Assembly (NCBI GenBank): GCA_001796045.1
Contig: MGLN01000186.1
Span: 4,387 to 9,448, forward strand
Origin: Caulobacterales bacterium RIFOXYB1_FULL_67_16
GTDB taxonomy: Bacteria; Pseudomonadota; Alphaproteobacteria; Caulobacterales; Caulobacteraceae
Reading direction: 5' to 3'
DNA: 5,062 nt
A program made the position numbers and the translations under genes. Below the pieces are notes generated by a model, which worked only from the letters and a program-made list of their open reading frames with translations, did not search any database and was not told the DNA's origin. Shown here piece after piece: positions 1 to 4,431 of the stretch (its first letter is position 1; each line of letters begins with the position of its first letter).

Positions 1-21
1 GCCGCAGAAATAGGCCCCGTC

Positions 22-357
22 CTATTCCACCACCTGGAACTTTCGCCCGTCGAACACTCGCAGGACCTGGGCCAGGTCGCGGCCCCGTTTCAGGATCTGG
101 CCGCCTTCGCCGATGACGGCCCACTGGCCCTGGCGGGTTTGCAGGGCCGGGCGTTTTTCGATGCGGTAGAGGGGGGCGTCGCCGGAGCGGCGGAAGACGG
201 CGAATTCGGCGAAGTCCTTGTGGCCGACCATGGCGTAGTCGCGCCATTCGCCCTGGGCGACCATGCGGCCGTAGACCCGCAGGATCAGGTCCAGCTCGCG
301 CCGTTCGAAAAAGACCGGGCCGGCCTGGGGCTGGGTCTCGTGCGGGTTCAGGCTCAT
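22..357 (-). CDS. DUF2794 family protein
   Basis: A complete 111-residue soluble protein that I recognise as DUF2794, a small family of about 110-120 residues found almost only in Alphaproteobacteria. No biochemical function is established, so none is assigned. The family core is clear: VFFERRELDLILRVYGRMVA at residues 15-34 followed by QGEWRDYA, then FAVFRR (52-57), PLYRIEKRP (62-70) and ILKRGRDLAQVLRV (88-101). The first ten or so residues are the variable, Pro/Gln-rich N-terminus usual for the family. There is no signal peptide, membrane helix or cysteine. The ATG start gives the expected family length, but the Shine-Dalgarno sequence before it is weak (only TAAG-like), so expression may rely on a leaderless or weakly initiated message. 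It is transcribed in the same direction as the protease gene but 335 nt away, so a shared operon is doubtful. Family recognition is firm; function is unknown. Confidence 0.9.
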   Translation of the reverse strand: MSLNPHETQPQAGPVFFERRELDLILRVYGRMVAQGEWRDYAMVGHKDFAEFAVFRRSGDAPLYRIEKRPALQTRQGQWAVIGEGGQILKRGRDLAQVLRVFDGRKFQVVE

Positions 358-567
358 GGTCTGAACTTAGGCGTCCCAGCGCCGGGCGCCAGAGCGAATG
401 AAAAAAGCGCCTCAGACACCAAATGGCCCCGTTTCGGTCCTTCGCCCGCCTGTTTGGGCGACGAAATAGAGATCATCGGCCCGTCGGAGTTCGGAAGCGT
501 CCGGATCCTGAACAGCCCCCCCAGCCCCCTGGATGTTTCCACTAAGGGCTCCGGCGGCCGATGCTTC

Positions 568-637
568 CTCCAAGCGAGCGCCCGCCTTGCCGATCCCCTC
601 CCCCTCCCAGGCAAGGCGGGTGTTTCGCTGTCTGGAG
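568..637. repeat. Long interrupted hairpin downstream of the protease gene
   Basis: A 70-nt imperfect palindrome. The core arms CCCGCCTTGCC (581-591) and GGCAAGGCGGG (610-620) match over all 11 bp around an 18-nt loop. Beyond a small internal loop, AGCGA (573-577) pairs with TCGCT (625-629). Immediately outside that, CTCCA (568-572) pairs with TGGAG (633-637) with three bases bulged on one side. This gives 21 paired positions. Read on the minus strand it follows the protease stop codon, so it would sit in that mRNA's 3' region and could protect the 3' end or assist termination. There is no U-tract after it, so it is not a classical intrinsic terminator. A structured small RNA or a palindromic repeat are alternatives. 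Confidence 0.75.
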
Positions 638-640
638 CCA

Positions 641-682
641 GGCCCGGATCGGATGCGCCACAGTCGGCTCCCGATCCGGGCC
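641..682. repeat. Perfect 12-bp stem hairpin downstream of the protease gene
   Basis: Arms GGCCCGGATCGG (641-652) and CCGATCCGGGCC (671-682) are exact reverse complements over 12 bp and enclose an 18-nt loop. It lies 10 nt past the protease stop codon and only 3 nt from the neighbouring 70-nt hairpin, so the two would stack or act as a pair in the 3' untranslated part of the protease mRNA. No T-run follows on either strand. A 3'-stabilising or Rho-dependent-end structure is the simplest reading. Confidence 0.8.
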
Positions 683-686
683 CGTT

Positions 687-700
687 CCGGCCTCAGCCGG
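687..700 (-). repeat. Small hairpin spanning the protease stop codon
   Basis: CCGGC (687-691) and GCCGG (696-700) pair around a four-base loop that holds the protease TGA stop (693-695 read on the minus strand). It is short but very GC-rich, and it begins the run of three hairpins that continues to position 568. It may be incidental, since Pro-Gly codons at the end of the gene supply one arm. Confidence 0.5.
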
Positions 701-2030
701 GGATGTCCAACGTCAGTTTCACCGCCTCGCCGTCGCGGATCGCCTCGATCGTGACTGCGCCCGTCGCCGCGCGCAGGGCCTCGCCCGCCGCGCGGGCGTC
801 GGCAACGGCCACGCCGGCCACGGCGGTCAGCACGTCCCCGGCCGTCAGCTCGGCCTGGGCCGACGGCGAACCGCCCTCGACGGCGGCGACTTGAACCTCG
901 CTGTCCTGATTCCTCAGGGTCGCCCCATAGGCGATGACCCGGTCGGCGCCGATCCGCACCCGTTCGTCGGACGGGGCAGACAGGGTCAGGGCGGTCGTCG
1001 CCTCATGCCCGCCCCGCAGATAGACCACGTTCAGGCTGGCCCCCGGCGCGGCGACCCCGACCGTGGCGTTGACCGAGCCGGCGTTGGCGACGGGCCGGCC
1101 CTGGATACGGGTGATGACGTCCGCGTCGCGCAGGCCCGCCCGCTCGGCCGGAGAACCGGGGGCCACGTCGGCCACCACGGCGCCGCGCACAATGCCCAGC
1201 CGCATCTGGCGGGCGCGCTCGGCGGTCAGGGAGGCGAAGATGGCGCCGGTCTCGCCGCGCTTGACCTCGCCGTGGGCGCGCAGCTGGTCGGCGACATAGA
1301 GCATGATGCGCGTGGGCACGGCGAAGGCGATGCCGTCATTGCCCCCGCCCATGCCGCCCGACAGGATGGAGGTGTTGATCCCGATCAGCCGACCCCGGCT
1401 GTCCAGCAGCGGCCCGCCCGAATTGCCCGAGTTCACGGCCGCGTCGGTCTGGATATAGTCCTCGACCGCATCGCCCAGGCCCGAGCGGTTCAGGCCCGAG
1501 ATGACCCCCATGGTCAGGGTCTGGTCCAGGCCCAGGGGATAGCCGACGGCGAAGGCCAGGTCGCCGGTGCGAAGCGTGTCGGAATCGACGGTCTGGACCT
1601 GTTTCAGGTTCAGCGGCCGGCCATCGGGCGTGATTTTCAGCACGGCGATGTCGGTGGCCTTGTCCGCCCCCACCAGGACGGCGTCGAACAGCCGGCCGTC
1701 GGTCAGGTCGACGGTGAATTTCCGCCCGTTCTCGACCACGTGATTGTTCGTGATCAGGATTCCTTGCGCCGCATCGACGATGACGCCCGAGCCGGAGGCG
1801 TAGGGCTTGGGATCATCGGCGTCCGAGCTGGGGCCGCGCGACTGGCCGAGCGTCGTCACCTGGACCACGGCGGGCAGGGAGCCTTCGAGGCCGGGGGCGA
1901 AGCTGAACACGCCGCGCCGCGCGTCATAGGGAAGATAGGCCGGTCCCGACTGGGCCAGCGCCGGCCCGGCGAGGGCCGCCAGGGCGACGGCGAGGGCCAG
2001 GGTCGAGGCGGCCGTGGAGCGAAGCGTCAT
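693..2030 (-). CDS. HtrA/Deg-type periplasmic serine protease, two PDZ-like domains
   Basis: A 445-residue S1C (HtrA/Deg) endopeptidase, a class that degrades or handles misfolded envelope proteins in the periplasm. Residues 1-26 are a signal peptide with a short basic start, a hydrophobic Ala/Leu core and an ALA-type cleavage site before Gln27. The trypsin-like domain covers about 50-250, with the full triad visible: His97 in TNNHVV, Asp127 in ATDIAVL and Ser204 in NSGNSGGPL, plus GYPLG at 163-167. A first PDZ domain spans about 260-350 (AERAGLRDADVI near 295-306). A second, more divergent PDZ-like domain spans about 365-443. The length matches DegQ/DegP (about 450). The frame stays open upstream to 2183, but the start at 2030 is preferred because it alone places a signal peptide at the N-terminus and has a good ribosome site 6 nt upstream. 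Whether it is the DegP, DegQ or DegS equivalent cannot be settled from the sequence; two PDZ domains and a cleavable signal argue against DegS. Confidence 0.93.
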   Translation of the reverse strand: MTLRSTAASTLALAVALAALAGPALAQSGPAYLPYDARRGVFSFAPGLEGSLPAVVQVTTLGQSRGPSSDADDPKPYASGSGVIVDAAQGILITNNHVVENGRKFTVDLTDGRLFDAVLVGADKATDIAVLKITPDGRPLNLKQVQTVDSDTLRTGDLAFAVGYPLGLDQTLTMGVISGLNRSGLGDAVEDYIQTDAAVNSGNSGGPLLDSRGRLIGINTSILSGGMGGGNDGIAFAVPTRIMLYVADQLRAHGEVKRGETGAIFASLTAERARQMRLGIVRGAVVADVAPGSPAERAGLRDADVITRIQGRPVANAGSVNATVGVAAPGASLNVVYLRGGHEATTALTLSAPSDERVRIGADRVIAYGATLRNQDSEVQVAAVEGGSPSAQAELTAGDVLTAVAGVAVADARAAGEALRAATGAVTIEAIRDGEAVKLTLDIPG

Positions 2031-2036
2031 GAAGAG

Positions 2037-2042
2037 TCCCTT
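2037..2042 (-). promoter_or_regulatory. Ribosome binding site of the HtrA-type protease
   Basis: AAGGGA on the minus strand lies 6 nt before the ATG at 2030. It decides the start: the longer frame beginning at 2183 would add 51 Arg/Gly-rich residues in front of the signal peptide and would run to the first codon of the divergent gene. Confidence 0.75.
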
Positions 2043-2170
2043 GGTCGATGTCCGACCGTAGCCCGACTTGCCGCGTCTGACGATGGGCTCCTTTCGGCCG
2101 GTCGATATTGAGCCTCGGGGGGCTTGCGTCCCGGCCCGTCCCGCGTGACCATCGGGGCGCGTGAACAGCC

Positions 2171-2174
2171 GGAG
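2171..2174 (+). promoter_or_regulatory. Ribosome binding site of the DUF6356 gene
   Basis: GGAG sits 7 nt before the ATG at 2182. This favours that ATG over the in-frame GTG seven codons upstream at 2161, which lacks a comparable site. Confidence 0.6.
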
Positions 2175-2181
2175 CCGCCGC

Positions 2182-2481
2182 ATGAGCCCGACGACGATCG
2201 ACCGCGCCCGCCGGGGCTCGACGGCGTTCGACCGCCTGTTCCGCGACCATCCGCGCGAGGTGGGCGAGACCTATCTCCAGCACATGGCCGCCTCGGCGAC
2301 CTTCGGGTTCCGCCTGCTGCGGCTGGCCGGCGCCGCCTTCGCCCACGCCCTGATCCCCGGCGTGCACAAGACCACGGTCTCCACCGCCATCCGGGGCATG
2401 GCCCAGGAGATGGGCGGCCGGGCGGAAGAGGCGAAAGAGACCCGGATGCGCGACGCCGGGGTTTGGGACGTGGGGCTGTAG
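2182..2481 (+). CDS. Small DUF6356-type protein
   Basis: A 99-residue protein that resembles the DUF6356 family of small alphaproteobacterial proteins (roughly 70-100 residues, function unknown). Typical features are FDRLF (16-20), HPREVGETYLQHM at 23-35, a hydrophobic stretch from about 36 to 60 that could be a single membrane-associated helix, and HALIPGVHKTTVS at 55-67. The C-terminal third (71-99) is charged and probably a variable tail. There is no signal peptide. Some automatic annotations call relatives capsular polysaccharide proteins; nothing in the sequence supports that and I do not adopt it. It is divergent from the HtrA-type protease and lies 81 nt before rlmN on the same strand, but a promoter-like site in that gap suggests rlmN is also transcribed independently. 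Family assignment is by motif memory, so moderate to good; function is unknown. Confidence 0.8.
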   Translation: MSPTTIDRARRGSTAFDRLFRDHPREVGETYLQHMAASATFGFRLLRLAGAAFAHALIPGVHKTTVSTAIRGMAQEMGGRAEEAKETRMRDAGVWDVGL

Positions 2482-2496
2482 GCGGCTTCTGACCCG

Positions 2497-2521
2497 CCCG
2501 GTCATGCAATTGCCGGGGTTT
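2497..2521 (+). terminator. Possible weak terminator after the DUF6356 gene
   Basis: CCCGG (2497-2501) pairs with CCGGG (2513-2517). CA (2503-2504) and TG (2511-2512) extend the stem across a bulged T, leaving a six-base loop. GTTTGT follows. The short, broken T-run makes this a weak candidate. It overlaps the likely promoter region of rlmN, so it may be coincidental. Confidence 0.3.
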
Positions 2522-2522
2522 G

Positions 2523-2531
2523 TGCTATAGA
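2523..2531 (+). promoter_or_regulatory. Candidate extended -10 promoter for rlmN
   Basis: TGCTATAGA matches an extended -10 (TGN followed by a TATAAT-like hexamer) and also the alphaproteobacterial GCTANA core. It would start transcription near 2538, giving a leader of about 25 nt. No good -35 sits 16-18 nt upstream: TTGCCG at 2510-2515 is only 10 nt away. The extended -10 would have to compensate. Confidence 0.4.
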
Positions 2532-2550
2532 GGCGGGCTAAACCGCATCC

Positions 2551-2554
2551 AGGA
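2551..2554 (+). promoter_or_regulatory. Ribosome binding site supporting the TTG start of rlmN
   Basis: AGGA lies 8 nt before the TTG at 2563. The first in-frame ATG is codon 46 (2698) and would remove the N-terminal helical domain, so the TTG start is preferred. Confidence 0.6.
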
Positions 2555-2562
2555 TCGCCGCC

Positions 2563-3720
2563 TTGAGCATTACGCTCGATCTCTCGCGCGTCTCGAACGC
2601 CGCCGTCAAACCGCCCGTCAACCTGTCCGGCCTGACGCGGGCGGGCCTGCGCCAGGCGTTGATCGATGCGAACGTCTGCCCGCCTGAAAAGGCCAAGATG
2701 CGCGCCAGCCAGGTGTGGAGCTGGATCCATCACTACGGCGTCACCGATTTCGCGGCCATGAGCAATGTGGCCAAGGACATGCAGGCGAAACTGGCCGCGC
2801 ATTTCACCCTGGCCCGGCCCGAGATCGTCGAACGCCAGGTGTCCAAGGACGGCACCCGCAAATGGCTGATCCGCACCGCCCCGGGCATAGAGATCGAGAC
2901 AGTCTACATCCCCGACGTCGGCCGGGCCGGAGCGCTTTGCGTGTCCAGCCAGGTCGGCTGCACCCTGAACTGCACCTTCTGCCACACCGGCACCCAGAAG
3001 CTGGTGCGCAACCTGACCGCCGCCGAGATCGTGGCCCAGGTCCAGGTGGCCCGCGACGACCTGGAAGAATGGCCGTCGCCCAAGGAAGACCGTCGCCTGT
3101 CCAACATCGTCTTCATGGGCATGGGCGAGCCGCTCTATAATCTCGACAACGTCTCGGACGCGATCGACATCATCTCGGACAACGAGGGGATCGCCATTTC
3201 GCGGCGGCGGATCACCGTCTCGACCTCGGGCGTGGTGCCGATGATCCCCGAGCTGGGCGAGCGGACCGGGACCATGCTGGCCATCAGCCTGCACGCCACC
3301 AACGACCCGCTGCGCGACGTCCTGGTGCCGCTGAACAAGAAATATCCGCTGGACCAGCTGATGGCCGCCATCCGCGCCTATCCGGGCCTGGGCAACGCCA
3401 AGCGGGTGACGTTCGAATATGTCATGCTGAAGGGCGTCAACGACAGCCCGGAGGAGGCGCGCGCCCTGGTCAAGCTGATCCAGGGTATACCGGCCAAGGT
3501 GAACCTGATCCCGTTCAATCCCTGGCCCGGCACGGACTACCAGTGCTCGGACTGGAAGACGATCGAGGCCTTCGCCGCCATCCTAAACCGCGCCGGCTAC
3601 GCCAGCCCCATCCGCACCCCCCGCGGCCGCGACATCCTGGCCGCCTGCGGCCAGCTGAAGTCCGAGAGCGAGAAGCTGCGGGCGAGCGCGATCAGGAAGG
3701 CGGAGCAGGCGGCGGCGTAA
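2563..3720 (+). CDS. rlmN: RlmN, dual-specificity 23S rRNA/tRNA adenine-C2 methyltransferase
   Basis: A complete 385-residue radical-SAM enzyme of the RlmN family. It makes 2-methyladenosine at A2503 of 23S rRNA and at A37 of certain tRNAs in the cytoplasm. The 4Fe-4S motif CxxxCxxC is Cys133, Cys137 and Cys140 (GCTLNCTFC). GMGEP, which helps bind SAM, is at 186-190. The two further catalytic cysteines of the family are present: Cys126 in LCVSSQ, seven residues before the cluster as in E. coli Cys118, and Cys362 in ACGQL, equivalent to E. coli Cys355. An N-terminal accessory helical domain occupies about residues 20-90, including the MRASQVWSWIHHYG segment. The alphaproteobacterial HTGTQKLVRNL follows the cluster. 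The start is TTG, chosen from the AGGA ribosome site and the family N-terminus. It ends in a lysine/alanine-rich tail. The related Cfr resistance enzyme is less likely given the length, the tail and the core-chromosome setting. Confidence 0.97.
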   Translation: MSITLDLSRVSNAAVKPPVNLSGLTRAGLRQALIDANVCPPEKAKMRASQVWSWIHHYGVTDFAAMSNVAKDMQAKLAAHFTLARPEIVERQVSKDGTRKWLIRTAPGIEIETVYIPDVGRAGALCVSSQVGCTLNCTFCHTGTQKLVRNLTAAEIVAQVQVARDDLEEWPSPKEDRRLSNIVFMGMGEPLYNLDNVSDAIDIISDNEGIAISRRRITVSTSGVVPMIPELGERTGTMLAISLHATNDPLRDVLVPLNKKYPLDQLMAAIRAYPGLGNAKRVTFEYVMLKGVNDSPEEARALVKLIQGIPAKVNLIPFNPWPGTDYQCSDWKTIEAFAAILNRAGYASPIRTPRGRDILAACGQLKSESEKLRASAIRKAEQAAA

Positions 3721-3731
3721 CGGCCTCTTCG

Positions 3732-3796
3732 CTTCCCCCGCTTGCGGGGAAGTGTCAGGTCGTGGCGCGCAGCGACACGCTTGACGATGGGGGAAG
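3732..3796. repeat. 65-nt palindromic intergenic element after rlmN
   Basis: The ends CTTCCCCC (3732-3739) and GGGGGAAG (3789-3796) are exact reverse complements. Within it, the left end also forms its own hairpin with CCCCGC/GCGGGG around TT, extended by CTT/AAG past one bulged C (3732-3752). GTGTC (3752-3756) can pair with GACAC (3774-3778). The layout looks like the short palindromic, REP-like intergenic repeats common in alphaproteobacterial genomes. The first hairpin begins 12 nt after the rlmN stop and may define or protect its 3' end, but no T-run follows. Confidence 0.6.
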
Positions 3797-3822
3797 TCTT
3801 GCTTCTTGAAAGAAAACTTCCC
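3791..3822. repeat. Inverted repeat linking the two palindromic units
   Basis: GGGAAGT (3791-3797) is complementary to ACTTCCC (3816-3822) across an 18-nt, relatively A/T-rich spacer. It joins the 65-nt element to the following repeat unit, so the two could fold as one structure. Confidence 0.5.
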
Positions 3823-3901
3823 TCTCCGACCCTGGTCCGCTGCGCGGACGCCGGGCCACCTCTCCCGCAAGCGGGAGAGGGTCTCAGACCCCCTCTCCGA
3901 C
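3820..3901. repeat. REP-like unit bounded by 11-bp direct repeats
   Basis: CCCTCTCCGAC occurs exactly at 3820-3830 and 3891-3901. Between the copies are two perfect hairpins: GTCCGC/GCGGAC with a three-base loop (3835-3849), and CCTCTCCCGC/GCGGGAGAGG with a two-base loop (3859-3880). The GAGAGG of the second can instead pair forward, GAGAGGGTCT (3875-3884) with AGACC...CCTCTC (3886-3897), with two unpaired Cs. From general familiarity, pyrimidine-rich palindromes of this CTCTCCCGC type recur between genes in many Alphaproteobacteria, but copy number in this genome cannot be seen. Confidence 0.65.
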
Positions 3902-3923
3902 ACATAATGTCACGCACTGTGTC
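3899..3923. promoter_or_regulatory. Operator-like dyad upstream of the DUF350 gene
   Basis: GACACA (3899-3904) and TGTGTC (3918-3923) are exact reverse complements separated by 13 nt. The dyad covers CATAAT (3903-3908), a five-of-six match to a -10 hexamer and the most A/T-rich spot before the DUF350 gene. No fitting -35 is visible. A repressor site over the promoter is possible but unproven. Confidence 0.3.
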
Positions 3924-3971
3924 CTAGCCGCGCTTGCGGATTGGGGCGGCAATCGGGCAAGGCGTAGAGAC

Positions 3972-4412
3972 ATGGACCCCTCATTGACGAACGTCCTGTC
4001 GAGCGCCGAGGTGCAGGCTTTCGCCTCGGGCTTTCCGGTCATGGTCGCCCACCTGGCCGTAACCCTGCTGCTGCTGGCGGCGGGGGCGGTGGTCTACGCC
4101 CTGCTGACGCCGTGGAAGGAGATCGCCCTGATCCGCGAGGGCAATCCGGCGGCCGCCCTGGCCTTCGCCGGAATCCTGGTCGGCCTGGCCATTCCGCTGG
4201 CGGTGTCCCTGTCGGTCTCGACCTCGGTGCGGGACGTGGCGGTCTGGGGCGTGGCGACCCTGGTGCTGCAGCTGCTGGCCTTCCGGATCGTGGACCTGAT
4301 GCTGCACGGCCTGCCGCAGCGGATCAAGGACGGCGAGGTGGCGGCCTCGGTGGTCCTGGTCGGGGCCAAGCTGGCCACCGCCCTGATCCTGTCCGCCGCC
4401 CTGACCGGCTGA
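3972..4412 (+). CDS. DUF350 (YjfL-like) four-helix membrane protein
   Basis: A complete 146-residue integral inner-membrane protein of the DUF350 family. It has four predicted membrane segments at about residues 21-45, 59-82, 87-109 and 122-143. The family signature appears twice, as expected for an internally duplicated protein: KEIALIREGNPAAALAFAG (49-67), and QRIKDGEVAASVVLVG (116-131) starting the last helix. Each copy has the pattern of an acidic-Gly turn followed by a small-residue-rich helix. There is no signal peptide, and the protein has no cysteine or histidine cluster apart from isolated His residues. Molecular function is not established for this family. A weak AAGG ribosome site lies 9 nt before the ATG. 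The protease gene follows 19 nt after the stop, so the two are almost certainly one transcript and may act together at the membrane. Confidence 0.9.
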   Translation: MDPSLTNVLSSAEVQAFASGFPVMVAHLAVTLLLLAAGAVVYALLTPWKEIALIREGNPAAALAFAGILVGLAIPLAVSLSVSTSVRDVAVWGVATLVLQLLAFRIVDLMLHGLPQRIKDGEVAASVVLVGAKLATALILSAALTG

Positions 4413-4418
4413 GCGGCG

Positions 4419-4424
4419 AAGGGA
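4419..4424 (+). promoter_or_regulatory. Ribosome binding site of the anchored protease
   Basis: AAGGGA lies 7 nt before the ATG at 4432, inside the 19-nt gap after the DUF350 stop. The same hexamer serves the HtrA-type protease. It supports independent translation from a shared mRNA and fixes the start in front of the hydrophobic N-terminal helix. Confidence 0.65.
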
Positions 4425-4431
4425 TCGGATC

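Larger units (their letters stand above)
358..692. other. 335-nt intergenic region with structured half
   Basis: No credible gene lies here. The open frames in it have poor codon-position bias and no family resemblance, and I see no tRNA-like cloverleaf. The part near the protease (568-700) is occupied by strong hairpins listed separately. The part near the DUF2794 gene (358-560) is less G+C-rich and must contain that gene's promoter and leader, but I cannot pick out a convincing -35/-10 pair. Small features seen are a six-bp hairpin TCGCCC/GGGCGA (442-447 with 456-461), a GGCGC/GCGCC pair (385-389 with 407-411) flanking an A6 run at 401-406, and two C-runs at 516-522 and 525-529, which read as G7 and G5 on the minus strand. 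Confidence 0.7.
2031..2181. promoter_or_regulatory. Divergent promoter region, protease / DUF6356 gene
   Basis: These 151 nt separate two genes reading away from each other, so both promoters must be here or just inside the genes. No clear sigma-70, heat-shock or EcfG-type pair was found by eye. Visible elements are a short dyad GGTCG (2043-2047) with CGACC (2053-2057) close to the protease ribosome site, and GGTCGAT repeated at 2043-2049 and 2100-2106. The minus-strand GGCTACGG near 2055-2063 resembles the alphaproteobacterial -10 (GCTANAWC) only partly. The location is certain; the elements are not. Confidence 0.35.

Noticed and set aside
1..21. Possible end of another gene at the left edge
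   Set aside because: Twenty-one bases beyond the DUF2794 stop are too few to assign to a gene, promoter or terminator.
401..411. T6 run on the minus strand after GGCGC as an intrinsic terminator
   Set aside because: No adequate stem lies immediately 5' of the T-run. The nearest hairpin (442-461) is about 35 nt away, and the run lies in the leader of the DUF2794 gene.
354..476. A 40-codon minus-strand frame whose TGA overlaps the DUF2794 ATG as ATGA, suggesting translational coupling
   Set aside because: Third-position G+C is only about 59 percent against the very high value of neighbouring genes, there is no good ribosome site, and the peptide matches nothing I recognise. The four-base overlap is probably chance.
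568..682. Known structured RNAs (6S, SRP RNA, tmRNA) as the identity of the hairpin block
   Set aside because: The SRP RNA GGAAGCAGC-type tetraloop region is absent, there is no tRNA-like end or tag frame for tmRNA, and the neighbours are not those usual for 6S RNA.
561..2111. A 516-codon open frame on the plus strand across the protease gene
   Set aside because: It is the antisense shadow of a well-supported HtrA-type protease. Its predicted protein is low-complexity Gly/Arg/Asp-rich with no family resemblance.
2031..2183. N-terminal extension of the HtrA-type protease to 2183
   Set aside because: The extra 51 residues are Arg/Gly-rich, would bury the signal peptide, and lack a ribosome site; the internal ATG at 2030 has a good one.
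1924..3294. A 456-codon open frame on the minus strand across rlmN
   Set aside because: It is antisense to rlmN and overlaps three supported genes. The composition is typical of GC-rich shadow frames.
3781..3808. TTGACG as a -35 element for the DUF350 gene
   Set aside because: No reasonable -10 follows at 15-18 nt, and the position lies within the palindromic repeat array more than 160 nt before the gene.
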